A stretch of 64,000 nucleotides of DNA from positions 2,760,001-2,824,000 of the forward strand of contig NZ_CP093299.1 in the NCBI RefSeq assembly GCF_024362805.1. Direction: 5' to 3'. Both the position numbers and the translations under genes were made by a program. Each line of letters opens with the position of its first letter. Position 1 is the first letter of the stretch. The notes below the pieces were generated by a model, which searched no databases, was not told the DNA's origin, and worked only from the letters and a program-made list of their open reading frames with translations. This DNA comes from Salipaludibacillus sp. LMS25. GTDB lineage: Bacteria; Bacillota; Bacilli; Bacillales; Salisediminibacteriaceae. Shown one piece after another: positions 44,568 to 53,212 of this stretch.

Positions 44568-45893
44568 ATGTATGGTTTTTCCATGGTGAAGGCGATACGG
44601 GAGCATGCAGGAAAATTAGATAAACCTTGTCGAGAGCACGTGATGGCGATGTACAAACCATTTAGACGAACACCGTGTTTTTTGCATAAACCGTTAGAAG
44701 CTTTACTAAAGAAGATCACAAAGATTTCGGTTATTATACAGTTTGAGGATGACTGCTTTTATGAAGGGTGTAAAGAATTTGATACTATTGTGAAAAAGAA
44801 TGTAAGATGTCAGCGAAAGATGACGTTCTCCAGTATATCTTGCTGTAGTGCCACTATTACACCACAAGCATTAGAAGAGCTAGTTTCTTCATGTCATTCT
44901 CTGAAAAAAATCTTCTTAAATAGAAAGGTAACTGCCTTATTAGATACAGCGGTAGAAGCGAGTAACGCCCAGAAAATTGTGCGCGAAGGCCACGGCGTGA
45001 CAGGTGAAGGTATCAATATTGCCATCATTGATACAGGCGTGTATCCTCATGACGATTTAGAGGGAAGAATCACAGCATTTGTAGACCTCATTAATAATCG
45101 AACAGCACCTTACGATGATAATGGACATGGTACCCATTGTGCTGGTGATGCAGCTGGCGATGGGAGCGCTTCTGATGGCCAATATAAAGGGCCTGCCCCA
45201 CGAGCTAACATTATTGGCGTTAAAGTACTCGATAAAAACGGATCGGGCTCATTAGAAACGATCATTGAAGGGGTACAATGGTGTATCGATTATAACGAAA
45301 CGAATACAGACAATCCTATTCACATCTTAAATATGTCGTTAGGTACAACGGCGCAGCAATATGAAAACGAAACAGATGACCCGATGGTACAAATCGTCAA
45401 TGAGGCGTGGCAGGCCGGGATTGTCGTTGTAGCAGCAGCTGGTAACTCTGGTCCTGAACCGACTACGATTGCTAGCCCTGGAATTAGCAGAACCATTTTA
45501 ACAGTCGGAGCATTAGATGACCACAACACACCCGATCGGAAAGATGATGAGGTGGCAGACTTTTCAAGCAGAGGACCCACAATCTATGGCATAGAAAAGC
45601 CGGATATTTTAGCTCCTGGGGTGGATATTATATCATTAAAAGCTCCGAACTCAATCCTAGCGAAATCTCAAAAAGAGAATCAAAAGGCTGATTATATAAC
45701 GTTATCTGGTACATCAATGGCCGCCCCCCTTTGTGCAGGTATTATCGCCTTAATGCTTGAAGTCAATCCAGATCTCACGCCGGACGAGGTGAAAGAACGG
45801 ATTAAAAATGGCGCTGATTTATGGAACGATAGAGAGCCTAGTATTTACGGGGCCGGCTATATAAATGGTGAGGAGTCGGTGCCAGAAAGCTAA
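44568..45893 (+). CDS. aprX: Subtilisin-family serine protease AprX
   Basis: 441 residues, close in length and plan to B. subtilis AprX (442). No signal peptide, so it should act in the cytosol. The N-terminal 130 residues (MYGFSMVKAIREHAGKLDKP; TPCFLHKPLEALLKK) form the AprX-specific prodomain. The catalytic triad is Asp in IAIIDTGVYPH, His in GHGTHCAGD and Ser in LSGTSMAAPLCAG, with oxyanion Asn in AAAGNSGPE. AAAGGAG nine bases upstream favours ATG 44568 over the in-frame TTG 44559 and ATG 44562. AprX is a stationary-phase enzyme of unclear role. Confidence 0.95.
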   Translation: MYGFSMVKAIREHAGKLDKPCREHVMAMYKPFRRTPCFLHKPLEALLKKITKISVIIQFEDDCFYEGCKEFDTIVKKNVRCQRKMTFSSISCCSATITPQALEELVSSCHSLKKIFLNRKVTALLDTAVEASNAQKIVREGHGVTGEGINIAIIDTGVYPHDDLEGRITAFVDLINNRTAPYDDNGHGTHCAGDAAGDGSASDGQYKGPAPRANIIGVKVLDKNGSGSLETIIEGVQWCIDYNETNTDNPIHILNMSLGTTAQQYENETDDPMVQIVNEAWQAGIVVVAAAGNSGPEPTTIASPGISRTILTVGALDDHNTPDRKDDEVADFSSRGPTIYGIEKPDILAPGVDIISLKAPNSILAKSQKENQKADYITLSGTSMAAPLCAGIIALMLEVNPDLTPDEVKERIKNGADLWNDREPSIYGAGYINGEESVPES

Positions 45894-45924
45894 ATGAGGG
45901 AACGATCATCTAGTCATACAGGAC

Positions 45925-45969
45925 GGTCACTGAGAAAGAACCACAGTCTTTATTCAGTGACCTGTTTTT
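45925..45969 (+). terminator. Terminator of aprX
   Basis: GGTCACTGA and TCAGTGACC pair around 20 bases and are followed by TGTTTTTA. Confidence 0.8.
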
Positions 45970-46143
45970 ACATAAAATAACGTATGGTATGACTAAGGAG
46001 GGTTCATACATAGGAGTTAGTGGCAAAGGACAAAAAGTAACGTCATAGTCCTACTAAAAAAGCAATGTGAACTTATACATCAGGGGAGCTCTTATTTAAA
46101 TTAAGGGCCTTTTTACTCATTCTCGCCATAAGCTGTCACACTT

Positions 46144-46210
46144 TTAATTAGATGGTGTCTAGACACCATCTGATTTCTCGATGTTTCGGCTTGCTGAAAC
46201 GAGCTCGCTA
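46144..46210 (+). repeat. Family C repeat, copy C2
   Basis: Starts TTAATTAGATGGTGTCTAGA with a perfect GATGGTGTCTAGACACCATC palindrome, then TGATTTCTCGATGTTTCGGC and TTGCTGAAACGAG. No gene lies between aprX and the chemoreceptor gene. Confidence 0.7.
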
Positions 46211-46237
46211 ATTTCGAAGCCTTTCAATTGGATAGCA

Positions 46238-46394
46238 TTTATCACAGATAACCGTCCGTAAAACTACGGCTTGAACAAAGAGAGGAGAGATAACTCTATA
46301 TAGGCGGGAGCTAACAGAGGCTAATGTTCTGATTCACTCATCTACCAATCAGTGGTGAAGAACGAAAACTTCCGCGGTTGAAGGGGCGCTTTAT
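46238..46394 (+). repeat. Family B repeat, copy B5 (full length, diverged)
   Basis: TTTATCACAGATAACCGTCC at the start and GGGCGCTTTAT at the end, with AATCAGTGG in the 3' module but a mutated CCCACTG arm (TTCCGCGGTTG). Confidence 0.8.
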
Positions 46395-46633
46395 TTATAA
46401 AAATAAGTGATTAATCGCTATACCCATTGACATCATTATTAGGCGTTTTGCGAAAAAAAAGATTTATTGGGCTAGTTTTTAGTATACGAGATAGGGGTTG
46501 TGAGGTATTAACTGTTAATTTTTATTAAGGGTTATGGAAAACCATTGAAGCACAATAGTCATATGTAGAAATAGAAGGAAATAGCCGATAACTAAACTAG
46601 AGGACAATTATGTTAATTCAGAGGAGGCTTTTC

Positions 46634-47455
46634 ATGAACATTATTAACAATGCCATTCAATTGGCTGAAGGTTTTCATTCTTTGCTAGGTGAAGAAACGA
46701 TGATTGGCATTACAGATAGAGACACATTCTTACATTATTCACCATCTAAAAAAGTGGATTTTGGTATAAAAAAGGGAACGCCTATTTCTCCCGATGATCC
46801 AAATTTAAAAGCGGCACTTGCAGGAAAATGTGGGTCTGTTATTGTGCCAGCTGAGATTTATGGTGTGTCGGTGCATGCAAAATCCTTTCCTATTAAGAAT
46901 GAAGAAGGGAATGTTGTCGGTGTATTTGCTATTGCAACTCCATTAGAGAATCAAGAAAAAATGGACGCTTATATGAAAGACATCCAAAAAATTGTTGAAG
47001 GTTTACAAAATAGTGTCCATGTAGTGGCTGCTCATTCCCAGGAATTGGCTGCTTCAAGTGAAGAAATCTCTACACAGGCAAAACAATCACTTGATTTGTC
47101 CGTTAAAACAGAAAGTGAAACGAGTCAAATTAAAAGTATTCAGGAGCAAACAAACATCTTAGGATTGAATGCGTCAATTGAAGCAGCACGGGCAGGCGAG
47201 GCGGGAGCTGGCTTTTCCGTCGTAGCAAAAGAAGTCAGAAAGCTGTCAGGCCAGACGACTGAAGTAACGACTACTATAAGTAACTCATTAGGTGATATAA
47301 CGAAAACGATGAACAATTTATCAGAAAATGTGGAACAAATAAAAAGCGCTTCAGCTGAACAAGCAGAGTTAGTGATGAAGTTCAGTGATTTAATCGATAA
47401 GTTAAACAATATAAGCACGGAGATGAAAGGATTTATGGAGAAAGTAATAAAATAA
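46634..47455 (+). CDS. Soluble chemoreceptor-like protein (YfmS type)
   Basis: 273 residues. The N-terminal 115 residues form a small PAS/GAF-like sensor ([37 protein letters not shown]); the C-terminal part is a short MCP signalling hairpin with the invariant tip [20 protein letters not shown]. No membrane helix is present, so it senses a cytoplasmic signal, as B. subtilis YfmS (a similar length) does. The ATG at 46634 is preferred over 46610 because GAGGAGG lies at the right distance. Monocistronic with a terminator. Confidence 0.85.
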   Translation: MNIINNAIQLAEGFHSLLGEETMIGITDRDTFLHYSPSKKVDFGIKKGTPISPDDPNLKAALAGKCGSVIVPAEIYGVSVHAKSFPIKNEEGNVVGVFAIATPLENQEKMDAYMKDIQKIVEGLQNSVHVVAAHSQELAASSEEISTQAKQSLDLSVKTESETSQIKSIQEQTNILGLNASIEAARAGEAGAGFSVVAKEVRKLSGQTTEVTTTISNSLGDITKTMNNLSENVEQIKSASAEQAELVMKFSDLIDKLNNISTEMKGFMEKVIK

Positions 47456-47469
47456 GTCTCACAAGCGAA

Positions 47470-47502
47470 GGGCGATCGAGATTAAAATCGGTCGTCTTTT
47501 TT
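47470..47502 (+). terminator. Terminator of the chemoreceptor gene
   Basis: GGGCGATCGAG and TCGGTCGTC pair, then TTTTTT. Confidence 0.8.
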
Positions 47503-47599
47503 GTAATGAAGTCACCTAAGAAAGGTAACAAGGTGATAACTTTCATCAACTCAATCCTTAAATGGTTTAAGGGTTATCCTGGGTTGTAGCGTAGGTGGG

Positions 47600-47660
47600 A
47601 ACGTTTAATTAAATGGCGTCGAGGTGTCTCAGTGTTTCAGCTTGCTAAAACGAATGCGCT
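47600..47660 (+). repeat. Family C repeat, copy C3
   Basis: AACGTTTAATTAAATGGCGT, CGAGGTGTCTCAGTGTTTCA, then GCTTGCTAAAACGAATGCGC. About 70-75 percent like C1 and C2 by eye. Confidence 0.6.
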
Positions 47661-47814
47661 TTAGCTTTCCAACCCGTTTAAAGGTCCAATAGAGTCGGAA
47701 CAACATATAGTGATACTAACCAGCTATAATGTCTAGTTAAGTGTTGCCAACTGATTGGACGAATGCTCCCAACAGATGCAGGGGCTTTAGGACTTTAAAG
47801 GTGGAGGGGGACGA

Positions 47815-48510
47815 ATGATGAATAAAGTGATAAGCATGAATGAAGCGGTTAGCAAAATTGGTGAAGGGGATACACTTATGATCGGTGGTTTTATGGCAAA
47901 TGGTTCGCCAAAGCACCTGATAGATGCGCTCGTGGAGGCGAATATAAAGGACTTAACGCTTATTTGTAATGATACTGGATTTATAAACAAAGGGGGTGGA
48001 AAGCTTGTTAGCAATCAGCAACTGGCAAAGGTTATCACCTCTCATATAGGAACGAATAAAGAGACAGGACGGCAAATGATGGCTGGAGAAACAGAGGTGA
48101 CCCTCGTGCCGCAGGGGACGTTAGCAGAACAGATTCGAGCAGCGGGCTTTGGTCTAGGCGGTGTTTTAACACCGACAGGAATCGGGACGCGTGTTGAAGA
48201 AAATAAGCAGACCCTCACATTAGATGGCAAAAAATATTTAGTAGAACGTCCTCTTAAGGCAGATATCTCGCTGCTTTATGCGTCAAAAGTAGATCGATTT
48301 GGCAACATGATTTATTATGGTTCCACTAATAACTTTAATGATGTCATGGCAAGTGCCGCAACAGTCACGATCGTAGAGGCAGAGGAAATCGTCGCGGTTG
48401 GGGACATCGCACCCCATGAGGTAATGACACCTGGTATCTTTGTGGATTATATCGTAAAAGGAGGCGGTACCGATCATGACGAAAGAAAAGAAGCAACTTT
48501 TGATAGCTAA
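47815..48510 (+). CDS. scoA: 3-oxoacid CoA-transferase, subunit A (ScoA)
   Basis: 231 residues. The glycine-rich CoA-binding region GDTLMIGGFMANGSPKHLID and the block GFGLGGVLTPTGIGTRVEEN are family markers. With subunit B it moves CoA from succinyl-CoA (or another acyl-CoA) to acetoacetate, feeding ketone-body or short-chain acid breakdown. GGAGGGGG is upstream. The last 35 bp overlap scoB. No thiolase or hydroxybutyrate dehydrogenase gene is adjacent, so flux partners lie elsewhere. Confidence 0.92.
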   Translation: MMNKVISMNEAVSKIGEGDTLMIGGFMANGSPKHLIDALVEANIKDLTLICNDTGFINKGGGKLVSNQQLAKVITSHIGTNKETGRQMMAGETEVTLVPQGTLAEQIRAAGFGLGGVLTPTGIGTRVEENKQTLTLDGKKYLVERPLKADISLLYASKVDRFGNMIYYGSTNNFNDVMASAATVTIVEAEEIVAVGDIAPHEVMTPGIFVDYIVKGGGTDHDERKEATFDS

Positions 48511-49141
48511 ACGTGTGGCCAAAGAATTGACGGACGGGTCTCTCGTTAATTTAGGAATTGGACTCCCTACGAAAGTGGCCGCTTTTATACCTGAAAACAA
48601 ACAGGTGATGTTACAATCGGAAAACGGTTTTGTCGGTTTAGGTCCTCCTCCAATGGACATTGAATACGAGCCAGATGTTGTTAACGCAGGAGGTCAGCCT
48701 GCTAGCATATTAAAGGGAGGAAGCTGTTTTAATAGTGCCACATCATTCGGCATTATTAGAGGGGGGCATGTGGATGTCACCGTACTAGGGGCACTTCAAG
48801 TGGATGAAAAGGGAAATATGGCAAGTTATATGATCCCAGGAAAAATGGTTCCTGGTATGGGAGGAGCAATGGATTTGCTCACGGGATCAAAAAAAGTGAT
48901 CGTCGCTACTGAACATACTGTAAAAGGACAGCCGAAAATAGTTGAGCAATGCACGTTACCATTAACGGCTAGTAGTGAAGTAAACATGATAATTACGGAA
49001 ATGGCCGTTATTCACGTGACATCACAAGGGCTTGTTGTAACAGAAATAAATGAGATGTATCACTTTAATGAAGTTCAAAAAGCGACAGGAGCTAAACTGC
49101 ACGAAGGAGATGGGATGAAAGCAATCATGTTTGAGGAGTGA
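48476..49141 (+). CDS. scoB: 3-oxoacid CoA-transferase, subunit B (ScoB)
   Basis: 221 residues. The catalytic Glu is in the QSENGFVGLGPPP motif, followed by the GGSCFNSATSFGIIRGGHVD block and VPGMGGAMDL, all normal for subunit B. AAAAGGAGG precedes the ATG inside the 3' end of scoA, so the subunits are translationally coupled. A terminator follows at 49173. Confidence 0.93.
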   Translation: MTKEKKQLLIAKRVAKELTDGSLVNLGIGLPTKVAAFIPENKQVMLQSENGFVGLGPPPMDIEYEPDVVNAGGQPASILKGGSCFNSATSFGIIRGGHVDVTVLGALQVDEKGNMASYMIPGKMVPGMGGAMDLLTGSKKVIVATEHTVKGQPKIVEQCTLPLTASSEVNMIITEMAVIHVTSQGLVVTEINEMYHFNEVQKATGAKLHEGDGMKAIMFEE

Positions 49142-49172
49142 CATTCAAAGATAAACATGCGGATAAGGAATT

Positions 49173-49195
49173 GACTCGCTGAGGCGAGTTTTTTA
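49173..49195 (+). terminator. Terminator of scoAB
   Basis: ACTCGC, TGA, GGCGAGT and six T residues. Confidence 0.85.
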
Positions 49196-49550
49196 ATGGA
49201 AAAACGAGTTAGAAAGGCTTGCTTGTTAGATTAAGTGATCAGGGAGTGGAGACGCCAGCTTTTTTAGGGTGACGTGTGTTTTAAAAGTTGACGACTGTAT
49301 GATAGTTTAGCTTACTTTCTCACAATCTAGTACCCAAGTTATGTGTCACTCATTATGTTAATTGGGTCTAAAGACCTGTATAATGGAGATAAATAAACAG
49401 CCTATTTCGCCTATTTATCCCAAAAGGCGGTTCAATTACCATTATAAATAGAGATTATGACGTAAATTTCAGCCTTTTTAGTAGTGTAATTATGATAGTT
49501 AGCTTAAGACATAATGTAAAAGGGAGTCATTCGTAGTGAGTAGAGAGAAG

Positions 49551-49601
49551 CAATCAGTGGGGGATGAAGGAAAACTCCCACTGATTGAAGCTTAGCTTTA
49601 T
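49551..49601 (+). repeat. Family A/B shared 3' module, copy A8 (fragment)
   Basis: Only the CAATCAGTGGGGGATGAAGG ... CCCACTGATTGAAG ... CTTTAT part is present, so the parent family cannot be told with certainty. From 49196 to here no gene is seen. Confidence 0.75.
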
Positions 49602-49677
49602 GGATGGATAGTAGGAGCTTCTCTAAGTGTAGACTTTCCTTGGTGACAGCTCATAGGTGAGGAGAGAAAAGTCAATA

Positions 49678-50079
49678 ATGGATATAAAAAGATATAAAAA
49701 AATCGCGATTTTATCACTTATCATTAATATTGCTAGCATTTTTAATGTTGTGTTAGGACTCTGGTCGTTTATAATGCTTTTGTTTACATTTTTTATATAT
49801 AATAATATTAAGCACGCATCAAGGACTCAAAAGGATAAAAAGCGTCTAGGTGCGGGACAGACTTTAATAGTAGGAGTAGTGATCTTTCTAAGTACGGGAC
49901 AGACATTCATTGGTATCGTTGCAGTAGCTTCCGCTATGCATACATATACTTTTTTAGCTAACTACCAAATGATATTTATTCTTCTAGCAGTAATAGGCGC
50001 AGTGATTTATTATTATTTCTGTATCAGCCTATTTAAAGAGACACGGGGAGTAGCGAAACAAAAACAAGTAAGTGTATGA
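49678..50079 (+). CDS. Small four-helix membrane protein, paralogue 1
   Basis: 133 residues with four hydrophobic segments (KIAILSLIINIASIFNVVLG; WSFIMLLFTFFIY; TLIVGVVIFLSTGQTFIGIV; MIFILLAVIGAVIYYYFC) and a basic loop after the second (KHASRTQKDKKRLG). It shares the L-S-L-I-x-N-x-x-S-x-F-N-x-V pattern with the two genes downstream. The start could also be GTG 49657; AGGAG is 13 bp before ATG 49678, so the choice is open. No family recognised. Confidence 0.65.
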   Translation: MDIKRYKKIAILSLIINIASIFNVVLGLWSFIMLLFTFFIYNNIKHASRTQKDKKRLGAGQTLIVGVVIFLSTGQTFIGIVAVASAMHTYTFLANYQMIFILLAVIGAVIYYYFCISLFKETRGVAKQKQVSV

Positions 50080-50083
50080 ATAC

Positions 50084-50138
50084 TTTATCCCACTCTTAAG
50101 GGGCAGTAAAACCCCCACTGATTGAAGCTTAGCTTTAT
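50084..50138 (+). repeat. Family A repeat, copy A9 (55-bp short form)
   Basis: TTTATCCCACTCTTAAGGGG joins GCAGTAAAACCCCCACTGAT and ends GAAGCTTAGCTTTAT. It equals a full copy deleted between two CCCAC repeats and starts four bases after the stop of paralogue 1. Confidence 0.9.
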
Positions 50139-50386
50139 GGAAAAGTTAGAGTAAATACGGGAGGAGTAGGCTTAAGCGGAAAAGTGGTGTCTCATTTTTT
50201 CGGTAAGTTTGTAACATGTGTAACTATTTTCAGCCCGGATATTGATCTAGGAATGAATGCAGGTAAAATAGGGGGAGGATGGGAATGTCATAGGATAAAC
50301 CAGAGGTAAAGTTAGCTAAGGAGTAGGCTTTACTTGATACGAGACTTCCCATGGTAATTATTAAGTTAGGAAGTGAATAATAAAAT

Positions 50387-50773
50387 ATGAGAAAGCTTTT
50401 AATTTTGGCCGTGCTGTCACTTGTTATGAATGGTGTCAGTGTCTTTAATGCTGTGTTCAGCTTTTGGACGCTTATTTTAATGATACCCCTGTTTTTTGTG
50501 AGAAATGTGAGAAAGTCAACACGATCGTTGCGAGATAGAAAGATTTTAAGTTTAGTACAAACATATATGATTGGGTGCTTACTATTTTTAAGTACTGGGA
50601 CGGGTTTTCTAGGAGTTTATCATTTACGATATGTTATTTTAATCTACTTCCCTCATTTAGAAACGATTTTGCTGATTTTAGCGATAATTGGAGGCGTTAT
50701 ATATTACTATTTCGCAATTAGTTTAGTTAGAGAATCATTAAAAAACTTTAAACAAAAGGAAGTAAGCACATGA
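50387..50773 (+). CDS. Small four-helix membrane protein, paralogue 2
   Basis: 128 residues, clearly related to paralogue 1 (LSLVMNGVSVFNAVFSFWTL; LLFLSTGTGFLGV; IIGGVIYYYFAISL), with the basic loop RKSTRSLRDRKI in the same position. The SD TAGGAAG is acceptable. Its stop overlaps the start of paralogue 3 by four bases, so the two are coupled. The 300-bp gap upstream holds only repeat A9 and no other recognisable gene. Confidence 0.7.
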   Translation: MRKLLILAVLSLVMNGVSVFNAVFSFWTLILMIPLFFVRNVRKSTRSLRDRKILSLVQTYMIGCLLFLSTGTGFLGVYHLRYVILIYFPHLETILLILAIIGGVIYYYFAISLVRESLKNFKQKEVST

Positions 50774-51234
50774 AGGTAAAGTATTTTTTTGCTGTGTGTC
50801 TATTAAGCGTAATGATTAATTTCTTAAGTATATACAATGTATTTATGGGCATCGCGTCTATTTTTCCTCTGCTTATCTTGTTTAACATTAATTTGTTCGT
50901 AACATTAGTGGATAATGCGAATGCTATTCCAGAAGAGAAACGGCATTTTTTCCAACGGAACATGGCGCATATTGGCAAGGAAAAATCATCTAGAATCATG
51001 ACTACATTTGGTCTAGTCACAGGTTTAGTATTAACCTACTTAGGTGGCGCTTTGTTTACTTATATGACGCTGCAGCAACGATCTTCTTTACATGAATTTA
51101 TTGTTGAACATGTTCTATGGGGACGGTTTACATATATCCTTAGCTTAACTGGATTTGGATTATTTATTTTGTCACTGCTCTTGGTGACAGCTAATATGGT
51201 GTCGTTAAGGAAACACCAAATCTTTCAAGGATAG
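50770..51234 (+). CDS. Small four-helix membrane protein, paralogue 3
   Basis: 154 residues. The start MKVKYFFAVCLLSVMINFLS and IYNVFMG match the paralogue pattern, but the loop after the second helix is longer and acidic-basic (DNANAIPEEKRHFFQRN). Helices 3 and 4 are LVTGLVLTYLGGALFTYM and ILSLTGFGLFILSLLLVT. Coupled to paralogue 2; repeat A10 follows 28 bp after the stop. Function unknown; heteromeric membrane complexes with paralogue 2 are conceivable. Confidence 0.65.
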   Translation: MKVKYFFAVCLLSVMINFLSIYNVFMGIASIFPLLILFNINLFVTLVDNANAIPEEKRHFFQRNMAHIGKEKSSRIMTTFGLVTGLVLTYLGGALFTYMTLQQRSSLHEFIVEHVLWGRFTYILSLTGFGLFILSLLLVTANMVSLRKHQIFQG

Positions 51235-51262
51235 GCACCATTATAATGAGAGGTAACATTGT

Positions 51263-51317
51263 TTTATCCCACTCTTAAGGGGCATTAAGACCCCCACTGA
51301 TTGAAGCTTAGCTTTAT
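51263..51317 (+). repeat. Family A repeat, copy A10 (55-bp short form)
   Basis: Same deletion junction as A9 (CCCCCACTGATT) with two base differences (GGGGCATTAAGACC). Confidence 0.9.
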
Positions 51318-51401
51318 AACAGAATGGATGTCACAATTAAATTTTCAACACAAACAAGCGAACAAGGCTAACTAGTGTATATTATTTAAAAAGGGATGAT
51401 G

Positions 51402-51450
51402 TGGAAGACGAGCCCTCGGGCAAGCGTCCTTCTGAAGCGGAAGGTCAATG
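51402..51450 (+). repeat. Family D REP-like repeat, copy D2
   Basis: GGAAGACGAGCCCTCGGGCA followed by AGCGTCCTTCTGAAGCGGAA resembles the second half of D1. Confidence 0.45.
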
Positions 51451-51526
51451 TAGGAGTCGTTTTTTCAGGTGTATGTTGTATGATGAAATGGGTTCAACTG
51501 ATTAAGTTATACAAAAGGGGCTTATA

Positions 51527-52147
51527 ATGAAAAAAATTGTTGCAACACTAACTTTACTAACCTTATTATTTATAACTGGTTGTAGTTTCACGATAAGCTT
51601 AGGTGAAGAGAACAATGACCAAGATAGCAGTGAAGAGAATAATGACCAAGATAGCAGTGAAGAGAATAATAACCAAGATAACAGTGAAGAAAATAATGAC
51701 GGTAGTGAAGAAATGAAGGAGTTAACGCTAGAAATGGCAGGACAAGGCTCCCCACGCTCACTTGTTGAATTAACAAGTTTTATTGAAGCGAACCCTGAAT
51801 TAGGAACAGCTAACGATGTGAGCTTTCATTCATTCGATATTTATGAGGATTTTGGTGAGGGCACTCAACTCGTATTTTTAATTGTTAATCGGCTGCCTGT
51901 TAACCTTCAAGATATTTCATTCTCTTTAACGATGGGGGACGGTACAGACGAGAAGAAGGTTTGGGACCAACATCACGTTGTTCTGTCTAAGGAGGATATT
52001 GGCATCCTTGAATCCAACCATGCTATTCCTTTTGGCTTAGCGTTAACGGAAGAAATGGAAGAGACATTGAGGAGTATAGATACTGGTCAATTTGTTATAG
52101 AAATAGATGATTTTCAGTACGGAAGCGAAGAAGAGACGAATCATTAA
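51527..52147 (+). CDS. Lipoprotein with an acidic tandem repeat
   Basis: 206 residues. A signal peptide ends in the lipobox FITGC (Cys near 19). Residues about 27-62 are three near-identical nine-residue repeats, EENNDQDSS, followed by EENNDGSEE, a flexible acidic linker encoded by 27-bp DNA repeats. The folded part (LVELTSFIEANPELGTANDV; FEIYEDFGEG-like FDIYEDFGEG; IEIDDFQYG) looks like an Ig-like or DUF4352-type extracellular domain, but I cannot name it. AAAGGGG precedes the ATG. Repeat number may vary between strains by slippage. Confidence 0.75.
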   Translation: MKKIVATLTLLTLLFITGCSFTISLGEENNDQDSSEENNDQDSSEENNNQDNSEENNDGSEEMKELTLEMAGQGSPRSLVELTSFIEANPELGTANDVSFHSFDIYEDFGEGTQLVFLIVNRLPVNLQDISFSLTMGDGTDEKKVWDQHHVVLSKEDIGILESNHAIPFGLALTEEMEETLRSIDTGQFVIEIDDFQYGSEEETNH

Positions 52148-52168
52148 AAGAAAACGTTAATGAACATG

Positions 52169-52203
52169 AGGTCTGGGTCTATATTTTAGGCACAGATCTT
52201 TTT
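52169..52203 (+). terminator. Terminator of the lipoprotein gene
   Basis: AGGTCTGGGTCTA pairs, with wobbles, to TAGGCACAGATCT and runs into TTTTT. Family B copy B6 starts in the T run. Confidence 0.65.
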
Positions 52204-52411
52204 AACCGTCCGTAAAACTCCCGCCTCAAAATAGAAGAGGAAAGCTAAATCTATTTAGGCGGGAGATAACGGACGCTAATGTCCTGATTCACTCGGGCCA
52301 ACAGGATGTTGGTCACACAAGCGTTTTCGCAGGACGCGAAGACGTTAGCTTGTGTTCCTTATCAGTGGGAGAAGAGCGAAAACTCCCACTACTTGAAGGT
52401 TCGCTTTTTAT
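52199..52411 (+). repeat. Family B repeat, copy B6, with a 65-bp hairpin insertion
   Basis: The element has AACCGTCCGTAAAACTCCCG and GGGAGATAACGGACGC, but between GATTCACTC and ATCAGTGGGAG lies an extra segment (52295-52359). This segment folds into two hairpins, GGCCAACAGGATGTTGG and CACAAGCG...CTTGTG. The 3' end is GGTTCGCTTTTTAT. The gap to the TetR gene (52412-52648) holds no other gene. Confidence 0.8.
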
Positions 52412-52648
52412 TAGCAGTCACATAGAGTGCCTATTCCATGCCATTGGATAGAATGACTACTTAATTGAGGCTATATTTAGATATAAGTTCAATCCAAATT
52501 ATAGTAAACTATATTATGAAGACTTTAATAATTATGATGTTTACATGTATTAGTTTGTACGAAAGGTTATCTACCCTAGGACGGTACATGACTCGTAGTA
52601 AGTCAGTTCTCTAAGCGAGATAACATGTTTAGTGAGGGGGAAGGTCAT

Positions 52649-53212
52649 ATGTCTCACAGAACAAAAAAAGCGTTAGCATTTTCTCTAAAAAAGCTTTTAC
52701 AGCGTACGACTTTAGAGAAAATTACCGTTAAAGACATTGTGAATGTGTGTGGCGTCAATCGCCAAACCTTTTATTATCATTTTCATGATGTTTATGAATT
52801 ATTGGAGTGGTTGTTTGCAAATGAAGTCACAAAAGCGATTGCAGATAAGAACACATACGACACTTGGCAGCAAGGTTTCTTACAAGTCTTAAACTACATA
52901 GAAAACAATAAACCGGTCGTGATGAACACGTATCATTCATTAGGACGGGAACATTTAGAAAGATATCTATATCGCTTTGTGTTCAAGTTAATGATTAATG
53001 TTATTAACGAGCAAGCAAAAGGCCTCTCTGTGACAGAAGATAATAAACGATTCATTGCTGATTTTTACAAATATGCATTTGTGGGAATTGTTATAGAATG
53101 GATACGTGAAGGCATGGAAGAATGCCCACAAGCTATTAGTGAGAAATTAAGTAAATTAATTGATGGTGACATCCCTAAAGCCCTATTATATTTGCAAAAA
53201 ACAAACTCATAA
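52649..53212 (+). CDS. TetR/AcrR-family regulator (DhaS-like)
   Basis: 187 residues. The N-terminal HTH is ITVKDIVNVCGVNRQTFYYH followed by FHDVYELLEWLF; the C-terminal ligand domain is all-helical (FIADFYKYAFVGIVIEWIRE). GAGGGGGAAGG lies before ATG 52649; an ATG at 52625 is less likely. The oleate hydratase gene follows by 450 bp on the same strand, and many ohyA genes have a TetR partner, so control of ohyA by fatty acids is likely but not proven. A stem AACTCATAACA/TGTTTATGAGTT at the stop acts as terminator. Confidence 0.85.
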   Translation: MSHRTKKALAFSLKKLLQRTTLEKITVKDIVNVCGVNRQTFYYHFHDVYELLEWLFANEVTKAIADKNTYDTWQQGFLQVLNYIENNKPVVMNTYHSLGREHLERYLYRFVFKLMINVINEQAKGLSVTEDNKRFIADFYKYAFVGIVIEWIREGMEECPQAISEKLSKLIDGDIPKALLYLQKTNS

